A DNA stretch of 64,000 nt from Breviolum minutum Mf 1.05b.01 (GCA_000507305.1 DF240121.1:35041-99040), one strand, 5' to 3'; positions 1-12,004 are shown, counted from the stretch's first letter. Numbers and translations are program-made. Notes: a model not told the origin generated them from the letters alone.

Positions 1-3
1 TGT

Positions 4-178
4 ATGTCAGCAAGAATGTCAGAAAATATCTCAGAATGTCAAAAGATATGTCAGAAAGAATGTCAGAAGATATGTCAGATAGTCACAAAGAATGTCAGAA
101 AATATCTCAGAATGTCAAAAGATATGTCAGAAAGAATGTCAGAAGATATGTCAGAAAGAATGTCAGAAAGAATGGGAA
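4..178 (+). repeat. 12-nt minisatellite with higher-order duplication
   Basis: Tandem units of the type aatgtcagaaag / atatgtcagaag fill this stretch. A block of about 77 nt (starting near 12 and again near 88) is repeated almost unchanged, so 12-mers are organised into a larger repeat. Several frames stay open through it; in frame 3 it would encode repeats of MSERMSED type and run straight into the exon that follows. Whether it is translated cannot be told from the window. Confidence 0.85.
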
Positions 179-179
179 G

Positions 180-419
180 ACGGATGCCCGAAAGCAGCAG
201 GAGTTTGAAGAGCTCATGTCCAGCTTTGTGACTCAGGCTGTCCCCTTTCAGAACGACATGGACTTGGCAGAAAGCTTCGAAAAGCCAAACTTCATTGCCT
301 CGCAACCCAGCTTTCACTCGATCTTTGGTATGATCATTGCTCGCAAGCAAGATGATCTCAACACTTTGGACTGGCCAGGCAAGCTCGCAGAAAGCTTGGA
401 TGACGACAAGCAGTTGGAG
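180..419 (+). CDS. Exon 1 of the unknown 5' gene (partial)
   Basis: An open frame from TDARKQQEFEELMSSF to LAESLDDDKQLE follows the minisatellite. Composition is protein-like, with acidic and amphipathic stretches. The exon probably ends at ttggag followed by a possible GA donor, because the continuing frame stops soon after at 438-440 and codon-like composition is lost. Confidence 0.5.
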
Positions 420-889
420 GATAGGGGTTGTAATCCATAGCTGGCCATAGCTTGCCTCGATAAGAAGAAAGCTTCAATAACACTTTTCGAACATCCGGAA
501 CCACGAATCATTGAAAAACAGAGCGATTCGCGACTTTCCTAACATTTCGCGAGTGTGTATCTTCTTTCTAGTGACTCTACTGGTGTGGAGTGTGGATCTT
601 CTTTCTTCTGACTTGACTTTTGTACTCTGCTTTTCAACTGTGCATATTGTCGGAAGTTAGACTTCTAAACTTCCTTCGACCAATCATCAGTGGCAGTTTC
701 ATTCTATAGTTAATCTTTTTCCGAACTACGAACTATGAAAACAGTGTTTCAATTTCATTCCGCTGAGCTACTACTCGGTGACCCAATCACTTGCTTGATT
801 TAATTTGGTTGCTTGTGATATTAGTCTTACATGATTGTTTTTTGGTTGTCTAATTCCTTGATTCCTTCACTACTCCTTTGCCCTTCCAG

Positions 890-1801
890 GACATGGCGCA
901 AGCATTTGTTCAAGTTTGGGGAGGCGATATTCTCACAGAAGCCCTTTCTCTTGTCAACCGTGCAGTGCTGGAACCTTGTGTGTTTGGTTACTTGTCCAAA
1001 TGGACTGAAATGCCGTCTTCGGTGAAGGATGTGTTGCCTGGACGCCTTGTTGGAGCGGGTGACAGACTTGGAAGGTTCTTCAAGGCAGTTGGGTTCGTGC
1101 TGGATCTTCCGGATTGCAGCAAAGGAATTGGTGACTGCCAATACTTTTGCAACTACAAGGGACCCCTCGTCCTTGAGAAGTCAGTGCGAACAATCTTTTG
1201 TGAGGCAAAATCGTTTTGGGATTCCACCTTCCAGGAGGTGATTCGCACTGCAGCATCTTCAAAGCTTGCAGCTCCCAAGTTTGAAGAATTGAAGAAAGTG
1301 TTCTTGGCTTCAGAGGTTGACATGAAGCTGGTCCTGGTTGAACTACCCGTCATTCTGCCAAAGTTTGTGGAGATCAAAGCTAAAGGCCCTTAAGATTCAC
1401 CAAACAGTGGTGAAGGCATCCAATGACTTGATTCAGGAAAAACCTCCAGTGCCCACTGTCTCCACCATGGAGTCACTCTTGAGTGCATTTCGTGGGCCCT
1501 TGTCGCAGCAACCTGGAGCATTGGACTTGGTAAGCTCTTTGCAGAAGTTCATGAATACCAAGTCCAAGGAGATGGCCTTTGCTGAACTGAGGACTCTCCT
1601 CGAGGCTGGAGCGTCTGCAAAGGCATTGCAAGATCTTGACTTCTCCAAGCTTCCGAAGCTTCTGCGCCAGTGTCAAGGTGGGAACAGAGTTGGCACCGTG
1701 GTGATGGAAGGAGATGAGAACATTGACTTGGTGAACCACGTTCTGCGCAATGTCACTACGCTTCTCTACCGGAAGGACGGGCAGTTTCACTTTACGATCA
1801 G
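890..1801 (+). CDS. Large exon 2 of the unknown 5' gene, one frameshift
   Basis: The acceptor cccttccag precedes DMAQAFVQVWGGDILTEALS. The frame is open to about 1376, where it meets TAA in the phrase KAKGP-stop, while the next frame continues as ALKIHQTVVKASNDL to 1801. Removing one base near 1376 would join the two. The exon ends at gatcag before gtagcg, a canonical GT donor. At about 300 codons this is by far the longest exon of the gene, unlike the micro-exons found elsewhere in the window. Confidence 0.55.
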
Positions 1802-2140
1802 GTAGCGAAAGAGTCAATAGTAGTTAGCATTGCGTAGAGAATCATATTCAATCTTTTGAAAAGAAAACTGAATCATATCTATATATACGTCTTTGTATGT
1901 ACATACATGTACACGTGTATGTACATGTGGATGTTCATGTACATATACGTACACTATAGGTATTTACAAACAAATGCAGTATAGGTATACCTTAAAGCCT
2001 TAATGTAATTTTTCGCTGCAAATCTACACGTGTAAACTCACATCAAGAACAGGTCCAAACATGACCTACGAACAAAGTAGGACTACCCTACACGGGAAAG
2101 AACAACGTAAAAAATACGAATCCAATTTGCCATGCCACAG

Positions 2141-2398
2141 GCCTTTGATCCTGAATTGGACGTCGGTGGATATACTCAGCAAATCTACACCATCAAGTCT
2201 TCTGTTTGCCTTGGCCATTCTGTGAAAAGTGACGAAGCAAAGTGGCTGCAGAATCAGCTGGCAGGATTGGAGATGGGAGTGAAGACTCATCAGCTCTTGG
2301 CTTCTCTTGATGAGAAGAAGAAGGGTTCCAATGTGGATATCCTGAACAAGATCGCTGCATCACTCAAGCAGCTTCGCACGATGAAAGAGAAGGAGGAG
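2141..2398 (+). CDS. Exon 3 of the unknown 5' gene
   Basis: The acceptor ccacag precedes AFDPELDVGGYTQQIY; the frame is open through KWLQNQLAGLEMGVK and SLKQLRTMKEKEE, then a GC donor (gag before gcattg). A second frame reading PLILNWTSVDILSKSTP at the exon start also looks protein-like and would fit the phase of the preceding exon, so a frame break near 2220 is possible. Confidence 0.5.
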
Positions 2399-2688
2399 GC
2401 ATTGCGAGGGAATGCTTTTTTTGCCAGCCGAGGGGGAGAACCAAGAGTTGCCACCCCTTGTTGGAATGTAGCTTGGTCTTAGCCATCACCTATTGCGTAA
2501 GTTGGGTTTGTTTGGTTGCAGTTGGGGCATTATCCTGACTTACTTCGGTCACATAGATGTAGCGTAGCAACGCAACTGACTGACTTACAGAGACTTCATT
2601 GATGTTACTTGGGCCTATCCTTTTTGCCGCCTGATGCCTTTGGACTTCTTTTTGCTGCTTTAGGTACAGGCTTGATGCACCAAGCAAG

Positions 2689-2952
2689 TTTCTGCAATTT
2701 TTCAATCTGGAGACTTTCGAAGATATCCTTGCCAAGTTGTTCATTGACAAGGCCAATGCCCTCGACAAACTTGGAGGAAGCTTGTGAAGTTACTCAGGGG
2801 ACCCATCGTGGTGGGGATCACTATTGGGCTGAGGAGCTTGCGCTTGGCAGCGATTTGAAGGAGGTGCTCAAGGTAGCGGAGAGCAAGATCTTGCAGTTTG
2901 ACCCATCTGCATTGAAAGCTGCTACGGGAAAGCTTGCGCAGGACTCTAGTGG
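2689..2952 (+). pseudogene. Exon 4 of the unknown 5' gene, two frame breaks
   Basis: FLQFFNLETFEDILAKLF runs to a stop at about 2785; the sense continues in the third frame as RKLVKLLRGPIVVGITIG, then from about 2848 in the second frame as EELALGSDLKEVLKVAE. Each join needs one inserted base. A GT donor at agtgg before gtaaaac ends the exon. Confidence 0.5.
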
Positions 2953-3329
2953 GTAAAACGGATGAGGTAAAGTAGCTTGAAGATAAACACTTTCTGAATA
3001 GATGCTTTGTTCCTGGCGTGTTCAAAGATTTTTGTGGCTTAGTGCTGGTTTTTTATCAACATAGAATTTTGACTAGTAGAGGAATACAAATTCCCAGGTT
3101 TCGAAATCTGGCATCGATATCCTATATCCGGTTCTATCTCATAGCAGGTTTCCCTACGTGATGATTGATAACCCCATTGGTGAAAAAAAGTGAGAATGTG
3201 TAAATAAATCAAATATACCAATGCATATTGTAGACCCCTTTGCTAACCTTGGGTGAATACATTTCTCTATCGCCCATTTTGGGTTTGCTTTAGTTGCCAC
3301 ATTTTCAAGTGAACCAATGCTGTTGTCAG

Positions 3330-3636
3330 GAGGTATCTGCTACAGCAAAAGTCATTGAAGTGTTCCAGGACGTGGAGACATATTGCACGGATGGGACACG
3401 GAAGCATTGGACACAGTCAAGTTGGCCCGATTCAATGCCTTCCAGCTTCAAAAGCATGTGGGGCACTCCATGCTGAGAGCATGCTGACCATTGGTTTGAC
3501 CCTGAAGGACAAGAGTGAATCTCTGAAGGTCTTGCAAAAGCAGACTGAAAAAATCATTGGTGAATCAGAGAGTGACCTGTGTGATGCTGACTTTCAGCCA
3601 GATCTTCTGAGTGCTGCTAGGAAGCGCTTGGGCTAG
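3330..3636 (+). pseudogene. Last exon of the unknown 5' gene, frame broken
   Basis: After the acceptor tgttgtcag, EVSATAKVIEVFQDVETY is followed in another frame by EALDTVKLARFNAFQLQK, and in a third by LTLKDKSESLKVLQKQTE, ending SAARKRLG and TAG at 3634-3636. The pieces align end to end, so one reading frame was probably intact in the ancestor. Confidence 0.5.
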
Positions 3637-5371
3637 GCAAAGCTACGGAGCAAGTACAGTAACAGTAAGACTATGGCTGCAGCAGGCTGTGACTGATTGT
3701 GATATGGTGCGACAATGCGTAAAGGTAGCTCTACTAACCAAACAGTAAAGGTACAGGGACTCTATATATAGAAGAACCAAGCATTTTTCCAATGCATGTT
3801 TAACATTTATCCTGGGAATTGCTGCTAGCTAGCACCTTTCTTACTTGGCAGTTCTTAGAGCTATAGAAAAAGTATAGCGGCAACTTTATTTTTGAATGGC
3901 ACCATTTGCCAGCCAGCTGGCATTACAATTACAATCATGAGACTCCACTCCGGCCTGCTTCTGTGCCAAGCAAAGGCACAAACAATCCCTCAGAAACATG
4001 TGTTTGCGAACAGCCAAACGCCAGGTACAGGATACTTAGAGTTAGCAGTTAGCTAAGGCTTACCTTTTTCGGGTTCCAATGCTTTTGGCAATAAGAAACA
4101 ACTTTGGCACTTTGGCAGTTCAGGAGCACGAAAAAGGACAGCCAGGCAACTTGGAAATACACGTGTTGCAGCCATCGTTTCAGGGATATACGGATATATA
4201 ATAGATTTATATATACATATGTGGATATATTATTTATGTATAGATCCATACTGTTAGCAACATGCCCTTATGATCCAAGCGGGATATATGATTTGCTTTT
4301 ATGATCCAAACTGGATATGGGATATGCTTTTAAGATCCAAACTGGATATGAGATATGCTTTCACAACACTTTCAGCCTTGGGTAGTGGAGATGCTTTTTA
4401 TTCAAATTGGTGATTTTCAGTGTTAGGCTGGAATCCAGCCTCATAAGTATATTTATTTGCTAAATATACAAAGCATGGATGGTATGGGTACATCTTCAAT
4501 TTCGTGCTCCCCATTTTCCAGCTATGTTCTATTCCATCCCGGGAGTGTGGCTGAGACTGATGCGACACAAATTTTCTATAAGAAACATTATACCAGCATA
4601 AGATTCCCAAATTTGTTATGGAAAGGTATCGGCCATTTCGGGTACACCCTGGAAGATTAAGATGGAACCTACAGCCACCACCTATATATTTACAAAAGGA
4701 AAATGGTCTTCTGCCAAACCTCCAGGGAATTATGTGCAACATGTTAATCTTCACCATTACTGAAGTTACACCTTCAAAGTGCAGTCTCTTGATGGCTGCT
4801 GCTTCGCCCCAACCCCTGATCGAGGTGCAGAAATCTGCCACGTCTGGGGTGTAATTGGTTTCGGTTCCCGATCCTATGATCAGCTCACCACCTGATGCGC
4901 TACGGTCGCCTTGCTACTGGCGCCAGGAGTACCGAAGGGTGAAGCCGGTGGACCATGTGAAGCGGAAGGAGGTCACACACGGGGTGGTAACCGGGTCGAA
5001 TTTTTAATATCCCAAGGGGGTGGTGGGTTGGGTTTCAAGGTTTCAAGCCCCAACCAAAAACGAGGCATCCGGCTTGGGGATTGAGGATGTCATGATGTCC
5101 TTAAAAAATTGCGGAAAAAAAACACAGGAAAAAACTACTCTTCCCAGCCTCCAGGAAACGATCACATATGTCCTACCATTTCCGGGAATCAAGCCCGAAC
5201 ATCATCGAGTCCTTAAAAGTGGTGAAACCATGGCGCCATGTTAGTTCCCTTATAAGGAGAGGTATACGTATCACCTACCCCGGATCAAAAGATCTGCTTC
5301 CGTAATGATCAAGGCCTTCGCCTTTTGTTTCTTGTTTGGAAAAAGTTGTGAAAACAACTGTGAAGGTTTAC
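3637..5371. other. Non-coding stretch without recognisable gene
   Basis: AT-rich sequence with short direct repeats (for example three near-copies of gatccaaactggatatg around 4270-4350). I see no convincing exon and no complete inverted-repeat element; the two opposed open frames near 4400-4850 overlap each other and look accidental. Confidence 0.5.
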
Positions 5372-5477
5372 TAGGTGGTGGCAACTCAAAGATTTTTTTC
5401 ATTTTCACCCCGAAAATTGGGGAAAATTTCCAATTTGACGATCATATTTTTTCGAACGGGTTGAAACCAGCAACTAG
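5372..5477 (+). mobile_element. Family A introner-like element
   Basis: Starts ctaggtggtggcaactc, has the family centre (acccc, then ttgggg and aatttgacgatcat) and ends gttgaaaccagcaactag. The outer arms are inverted copies of each other. Confidence 0.85.
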
Positions 5478-6284
5478 TGAATATGACGATCAATCATTTT
5501 GCTTCGAAATTTGAAAAAAAGGTTCCAGAAACTCAATGTGTGGTATATTTACCTACAACATATCCTCCAAGATACGCTAGGTTTTCAATATGCCATATGG
5601 GAGGATCTTTGACAAAATTCCTTGAGATTTTCATCTCTGAGAATGAACCAAAATTGGGAACACTTGACGTATAGAATTCCAACGGATTTTTTTAAGTAAA
5701 ACCTCAGAAAAAAGTTTGATCCAAGTACAGGCGCCGCATTTCCGAACTGAATCATCTATGGTGGTCTATGGTGTGAAAAATTTAAAAACTTCCACGTACT
5801 TGACATTCAGAAACTTCACAAGACGAAGGAAAATCAAATTCTACACATATAATACACATTTGCGCATTAATAATGCATATGGTAAGCTCAACTACCATCT
5901 GACACCTGTCAAAGAGGGCTGTTTGGCTGGTGTATTTTGGATCAGCAGATATGATTTTGCTGTCTTGGATTTGTTTCAGGTGATTTACTTAATAACCGTG
6001 GGTAAATGACCATCAATCAATTTTCAATCCCCAAATTTGGGTCATATTTTTGTCATCTCGGGGGCCCTGAAAAAAAAAACAGTTGTAAATGATTTTTCAA
6101 TGGCATTTTTCAGCTTCACACCCAAAACGTTTTGGCCGGCCAAAACGTCGTCAAATCGAGACATCTCCAGGAATTGAGGAGAGAGAAATTTTGCGGATCT
6201 TCACTGGCAACGCTTCGTGCAAAGGCCAAGAAGCGTCTAGCGCGAGATACCAGGCACTGCATGAGATTTTGCTGCACAACAAAC

Positions 6285-6369
6285 CGTGGCGGTTTCAAAG
6301 GTTTGGGTGATTTTAACCCGGAAAATTGCGGAAACTATCCTATTTGAATGGGTTGAAACCACCAACTAG
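6285..6369 (+). mobile_element. Family A element, degraded
   Basis: The left arm is reduced to cgtggcggtttcaaag; the right arm gggttgaaaccaccaactag is intact. Confidence 0.6.
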
Positions 6370-6547
6370 ACAAGATCTGAGATGATTTCTGCCTGTTTTA
6401 TAAAATGTTTCCAACATAGAGTCAGTTCTAAGTGGTCTAAGCTAGGAGTATCTAAGTTGTACATCTTGGAATCTTCCACTCCCATCATAGGCCAAACTGC
6501 GCTGAACCCCTCTCCTTTATATACAAAAAACAGAAAAAGACACCTTA

Positions 6548-6685
6548 CTAGGGTGTCCTGCTGGTACTTAGTAACGGGTTTATAACCCCAATATAAGTAG
6601 GTTGGATACGTCCCCTAAACAGGTGAAACAATCCAACTTACTAATTAACTATATATATATACTAAGTTCCGGCTGGACACCCTAG
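6548..6685 (+). mobile_element. Family D inverted-repeat element
   Basis: Left arm ctagggtgtcctgctggtac and right arm ggctggacaccctag are inverted; centre ccccaatataagtaggttgg. TA lies on both sides, as in TA-targeting miniature transposons. Confidence 0.85.
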
Positions 6686-6901
6686 TAGTGGTCACTGTGA
6701 TCCTGAGAGAGATTCCTTTTTTAATGAACTAACTGCTAACTTTTTTGCCGAACAAATTTTCCAGCCCAGAGAATCTCAAGAAAAAAGTGACCAAACTTCA
6801 TCCCCGATGCTGGTAGTTGGAGGGTCACGCCACCACCCCTTTTTTAAGGGTCACGACTCACGACTCACCAGGATTATTTATTTTGATGAAGGGATATGAC
6901 T

Positions 6902-6977
6902 ACTGGGATGTCCTGCTGGTACTTAGTATATCACTGGATTATTTCACCCCAATAACTGGTAGGTTGGATACGTCACC
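6902..6977 (+). mobile_element. Family D element, left half only
   Basis: It keeps gggatgtcctgctggtactt and the centre aggttggatacgtc but lacks the right arm. It is about 220 bp downstream of a complete D copy. Confidence 0.6.
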
Positions 6978-7354
6978 AGGGCGTCGTGAAACTGGAGAGC
7001 CAAACATCTCGTCAAAGCTTTGACGGCAGCAATGCAGGAGTTTTAAGACCAAAGCCATAGATGAGTTGACAATCTTCCGAGAAAGGCAGTTAGAGATGCA
7101 GGTGCCGTGGTTTTTTGTTTCACTTTTTTTTTTAAATGCCGGGTCCACCGGTGTTTTCTTGGGGTGGTTTCTATAGGTATATACCTTACAGGGCTTAAAC
7201 ACTCAAAAAGGTACAATGAGCAGTAAAAAGCCACAGTTAAACAGGATATAAGCCGACCAAAGTGCCGGTTTCCCTCACGAAATGAAGGTGCGGTGAATAT
7301 TAAAAACAAACCGACTCTTTACCATGACCCTCAACAAATTGGGTTGGTGAATTA

Positions 7355-7472
7355 TGATTGGCGATCACCACCTGGGATGGTTTATTTAAACCCTGCAAAA
7401 TCATGGGGATCAACTGCCTTTCCCTCAACTGAGTGAGTTGATCCCGGATTTCTGAACCATCCATCAACAGTA
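7355..7472 (+). mobile_element. Family C element, left arm degraded
   Basis: The right arm gatttctgaaccatccatca with cagta is clear; the left part keeps only accacctgggatggttta. Confidence 0.55.
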
Positions 7473-7843
7473 GGTCCATGCAGATTTGGTGTTACACTCT
7501 ATAGACTTAGCAAAACTGGTCCTTCGCTTCCCCAGATCATTCATGGAATCCTGAGTGCCGGGCACTGAAAAGGGGCACCCCTGCCCATGTTTGGGGCTGA
7601 TGGGCGTGTACCTCAAATTCTGCGACTTTGTTGGTGTCAGCGAAATGCAGCCAGAAGTTTTGTTCTTGAAACCCATTTTGTCATTTAGGATGAGTTAGAA
7701 TAACAGTGGACCTGAAACGATCGAGATCCCAGCATCCATTCAGCACCACGACTGGGTGATCTCGCATTTGTGCCAAAAAACTATCGCTTGCCCTTGAAGT
7801 GATGCATGAAATCCTTCCGTTTTCTATGCGAGTAGATGTTATC

Positions 7844-7959
7844 ATATGGGTGTTTCCGAAAATAGTGGTACCCCCAAATCATCCATTTTTTTGGTTTTTT
7901 TTTCCATTATAAACCATCCATTTTGGGGGTTTTACCCCTATTGTTGGAAACACCCATAT
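7844..7959 (+). mobile_element. Family B inverted-repeat element
   Basis: Arms atatgggtgtttccgaaaat and ttggaaacacccatat are inverted; inner arms ccccaaatcatccatttt and aaaccatccattttggggg are also inverted, so nearly the whole element folds on itself. Confidence 0.85.
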
Positions 7960-8759
7960 AGATTTCAGTCCTGGGGGAACCGGAGATTTGGAGTCCCAAA
8001 ACGGGGTTGGGTAACTCCACCAAAACGACGGGCATCCCAAGCGATGCTACCGGCCAAAAAAAGAAAAGGATAAGCAGCGCGACATGTTGGAGCGTATGGA
8101 AGGACCTGATTGGCCCAGAGTCTTGGGATTTTTCAGGTGGGTTGATAGGTTGGTGCCGTTGATTTTTGGGGGCATCCTGGAAAGAAAAAAACGACCCTAT
8201 CCCCGCTTTTTTCCGATGATGCCCTTTAAAAAGGCATTGTGGAGTGCAAAAATGCACCCATGATATGTAGTAATATTTATACAATGTATATATAATGATA
8301 TATATATATATTAGATATTTATGTAATACCTACATTTAGGTGCTGCTTTCAGCAGTGTATGATTTTTACCTGGGGAAGATTTCCCCTTACCTAGTTGACA
8401 AACATCTTCAGATGGGTTGAAACCACCTGATGTATGACATTGGTTCCTTTGATTTGTTGCCTGGTTCTTAGTGTGCATTTGGGATAAACAGTGTCCTTGA
8501 AATAACGGAGCAAATGCGTTCCAACTGGTTGAGGGTTGAGTGTTCTTGCCAGTTTGAAGCTTTGGTGGTTTTTTAGTGATGGTTTTTGTGTTTTTTTTAA
8601 TTTGTGGACTTTCCTGAAAAAAAAGAGTTGTTTCTCAAACTTCACGAAAAGGTATCAGTTTTGATTTAGTTTTATGATTTTTATCAGTGGTACATTCATG
8701 GCAAACAGTGTCAAGCATATACGATATGTGTTCATTATTTGCAGTGCAAATATTCATTA

Positions 8760-8883
8760 CTGGGATGTCCATGGTACTTAGTAACTGGATTATAACCCCA
8801 ATATAAGTAGGTTGTAAGTCCCCTAAATAGGTTATAACCCAACTTCCTAACTATATAGTTACTAAGTTCCATGGACACCCTAG
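8760..8883 (+). mobile_element. Family D element, catgg subtype
   Basis: Arms ctgggatgtccatggtactt and agttccatggacaccctag, with TA on both sides. In this subtype the arm reads ccatgg where others read cctgctgg. Confidence 0.85.
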
Positions 8884-9081
8884 TATTAAGTTTCACCATC
8901 CTTTTCACTGGCAAATCTCACCGCTTCTTCTGAGTGGTTTTTTACACATGAATCTAGTGGTGGTCCAAGGATAGTTTATGCACAGGTGCACGGAATTTGA
9001 TTTCAATAAAACATGACTACGATGATTGGCATGGAATTTGAATTGAATCAGCTTTTTAAAAAACAGAGAAGATACCAGATC

Positions 9082-9180
9082 CAGGTGATTTAAAATGATT
9101 TCTTCACTGGTTGGAAGTCACTTAACACTTTGAAAGGGGTCACGGATCACCATCGCAAAAAGGTCACAAAGAATCGCCAG
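9082..9180 (+). mobile_element. Family G inverted repeat, diverged
   Basis: Starts aggtgatttaaaatgattt, ends ggtcacaaagaatcgccagg; it shares the gtcac / gtgac core of the copies at 9671 and 12563. Confidence 0.5.
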
Positions 9181-9670
9181 GATGTTGATCCCCAATACAC
9201 TTTTTGATATCGGGTCGTAACAAACATCATGTAGCCCGAAAGCCATATTTGTGGGATTTAGCCAATAGTTAACACAAGAATATCAGCAAATTAGTTGCCT
9301 AGTGTAGGTGGGGCCTAACGATTTTTGGGTTTCCGGGGTTCGTTTTTGCCGAGGATTAGATTGGCCCTTGACCAATGCAGACGCACGGCACGTGGGCGAT
9401 GCTGAAGATTTGATTCATTCAGGGGTGAATGCCTTAAAAAGCCGGCTAGCGCCAAAGGCGCACGGTGTTTTGGTGGAAGGTGAAGGTGTGGATAATCTTT
9501 GGGTTCAACAAGTTACGGTTATATATCTTTTGCATTTTGGATTTTTTTTTCTCAAGAAGACGATCCTTTCCTTTTGGGACGGTGTTGGGGAGTGTAGATA
9601 TGGGTGCCAAACGATGGAAGTTTCGGACGCTTCATTCTGAGATTTTTCCCGGCAAAAAGTGTGCGTTTTT

Positions 9671-9773
9671 GGTGATTCAATTCGTGACCTTTTTTGGGAT
9701 GGTTAATTACGTGACCCTTTTAAGTGACCTCCAACGAATTAGGGGATGAAGTTTGGTCACGAATTGAATCACC
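9671..9773 (+). mobile_element. Family G inverted-repeat element
   Basis: ggtgattcaattcgtgacc on the left and ggtcacgaattgaatcacc on the right are near-perfect inverted copies around a centre with gtgacccttttaagtgacc. Confidence 0.75.
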
Positions 9774-9869
9774 TGGTTGTTTCTTTTATTTTTTGTTGGT
9801 GTTCATGGATGCCTATCCTTCAGTTCGTGTTGCTGATAGATCATTTTACAAGACCTAGGTAGCCTACGT

Positions 9870-10232
9870 ATGTTGATCCTGGTGAATCAAACAGAATCAT
9901 TTCCGTTGGCTCGCCTTTTTTTGGGAGCCACGAACACGCTCACACTGATTGAATTTAGGGGCGCTGAAGGATGGGCTGTTCATCAAGAAATAGTTGGACC
10001 CTTGGCTATTCCTGTTTTGTACATCTACACAAAATTGGATCCCTTACTTTCCTTACCGGTAAATCTTCAATTTTCATCCGTTAAATCCACGATTTCGTCA
10101 GTCGGTCAGGATATCCCCTTTCTCCATGAGAGTGGAGATGAAGAAGCACTAGAAGCTTTAGTTGCTACCAGTGACATGATGGTATCTCGGACGGGAAGGA
10201 CGAAATGGTGGAGCTTTAGGGCTGCAGACTGA
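9870..10232 (+). other. Open frame of 120 codons, doubtful
   Basis: An uninterrupted frame beside the TIR elements. It has no recognisable domain; the last third (SGDEEALEALVATSDMM) looks protein-like. No splice context decides it. It may be an exon of an unidentified upstream gene or a chance frame. Confidence 0.2.
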
Positions 10233-10280
10233 TGAATGGTCAGGGAAAAACGAGTGGAAAAATGGAAGTTTTGTATCTAA

Positions 10281-10382
10281 ACCAGGTGGTGGCAACTCAA
10301 ATATTTTTATTTTTACCACTATTTGGGGAAATGATCCAATTTGACGAGCATATTTTTCAACAGGGTTAAAACCACCAACTAG
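10281..10382 (+). mobile_element. Family A element
   Basis: Left arm caggtggtggcaactcaaat, centre atttggggaaatgatccaat, right arm aaaaccaccaactag. Confidence 0.85.
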
Positions 10383-10636
10383 ATAATGTTTGCAACATTG
10401 AATTCAAAGTGATTTTGTTTTTGAAATTGATGTCAATGAAAATTATCACATCATGGTATTTGTGATGGTTTTTGTGGAAGTCCTGGAAATGTCGACATGT
10501 CGACATGTTGACATGTTGAAAGTGGATGTGTTCATGCAGGTCACGTGAAACTCGAGATGTCGACATGAGATGTGTTGGTTGAGTTGGTGGACCATTGTCA
10601 ACCATATTCATCTAAGTCGTGGTTTTCCGCACTTTT

Positions 10637-10724
10637 TTCAAACCCCGATCCTTGGAATAATGATTCTCAATTTGACTGGAACGCATTTTTTTTTCAAAAT
10701 GGTTGGAGGTTCAACCTCCAACCT
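10637..10724 (+). mobile_element. Family A relic
   Basis: Contains ccccgatccttgg, then tcaatttgactgg and the palindrome ggttggaggttcaacctcc. The arms are largely lost. Confidence 0.4.
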
Positions 10725-10845
10725 GGTCATGTTTGCGTTTTTTGTTTACAGCAAATAAGTGTTTTTCAAGATTTACATGGTTTATTACACAACAATACCA
10801 TTTCGTGGTTGATTTGTAGTTTGCCTTGTTGGTGTTTTTGTAAAT

Positions 10846-10913
10846 CCCTAAATAGGTGAAAATAACCCAACTTACTAACTACATAGTTACTAAGTTCCGG
10901 CTGGCCACCCTAG
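10846..10913 (+). mobile_element. Family D element, right half
   Basis: ccctaaataggtgaaaataa through ggctggccaccctag, followed by TA; the left half is missing. Confidence 0.65.
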
Positions 10914-11895
10914 TAGGGCCCCTTTTTTCTTGGTGTTTTGGGGTGCTTAATAAAAGGCATGTCTTCTTCGTTTTTTTTGGGGGCAACCACCCACCTGGAC
11001 CACAAAAGTTTCGAGGTTTGCTACTCCAAACTGATGGATCGCTACCTGGCCATTTGTGGGATGAGTGCAAGAGGTTGCGAAAAGCCCCTAAAATACCTGG
11101 GGGGGGGGGGGGTTGTGAAAATGGTCACGATTTGTGTAGCTTTTTTTGGGGATTCTTGGGGATACCTGGCAGGTGTAAAGTGTTTATTTTCAGGGAGTAA
11201 GTCAGCCTGGCCTCTTGATGAGGAAGATATAGGTAACAAGTGGGGGTTCACCAGGCAGGTATAGGTTAGGAAAAGACTAGCAGTTTTCTAAGTTTTGTTG
11301 GAAATGAATGTGAATTAACTGTGCTGGACCTTGTCCTACTCATTTGTTTTTTTTGATTTTGTTGGATGACTGAACATCCAAGGGCTGAAAGTTGTTGTTT
11401 TTTTTTTGTGTGTTGCTAAAAATTGCCTGGACTATCCTAGAACCTTGGGATCATCTGACAAAAAAAATGGCTGATGCAACCTGAGCCTTTCAGAGCTGCT
11501 TAGTGCTTGAGTGCTTGGGCCTGAATTTCAGCATGAATAACTGCATTGGATCTTCTCGACGTTTGGGTTCTTAGCCTAATTGAACCCAAAAAAATCACGT
11601 CCAATGTCCATTGTTCTCATCCTTCCCTTTCTTATGGGTTCTGGGATTTGATGAAGGTGTGCAAAATTGTAAGCACCATGATCTGCAAAAAGGATGATTT
11701 TTTTTTTCGAATATCTTTGGTAGATATACGTACATTTATAAAATGTGTACAGAGGATGTAGATGGACATCGGCAATCGTGGACCTTTCAATTTTCTTCTT
11801 GGTTCTTTCAACAAATTTGTTGGGCCAACTGCTAGAATGACCTCAATTTCCGACCGTTGTTGGAAATTTACAACTAGTCAAGTCAGATCACGTCC

Positions 11896-12004
11896 ATATG
11901 GGTGTTTCCAAAAATAGTGGTACCCCCAAATCATCCATTTTAGTAGGGTTTTCCATTATAAACCATCCATTTTGGGGTACCCCTATTTTTGGAACCCCCT
12001 ATAT
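11896..12004 (+). mobile_element. Family B element
   Basis: atatgggtgtttccaaaaat and ggaaccccctatat arms; inner inverted pair ccaaatcatccattt / aaccatccattttgggg. Confidence 0.8.

Larger units (their letters stand above)
180..3636 (+). pseudogene. Multi-exon gene of unknown function with several frame breaks
   Basis: Five coding blocks (180-419, 890-1801, 2141-2398, about 2689-2952, 3330-3636) are separated by introns bounded by AG acceptors. The protein is helical, rich in K, E and L, with no family that I recognise. The frame changes at about 1376, 2780, 2845, 3400 and 3470, and in each case the protein-like sequence continues in another frame. Single-base changes near short homopolymers would explain most of them. 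A stop at 3634-3636 closes the last exon. Either this is a recently decaying gene, or the sequence carries indel errors. The 5' end lies outside the window or within the minisatellite. Confidence 0.55.

Noticed and set aside
6089-6347. Three overlapping open frames
   Set aside because: All three frames of the same DNA are open, one on the other strand, and the 3' part is a degraded A element.
9308-9749. Open frames of 94 and 110 codons
   Set aside because: Two overlapping frames that run into a family G element; the short DARHVGDAEDLIHS phrase looks protein-like but cannot be joined to anything.
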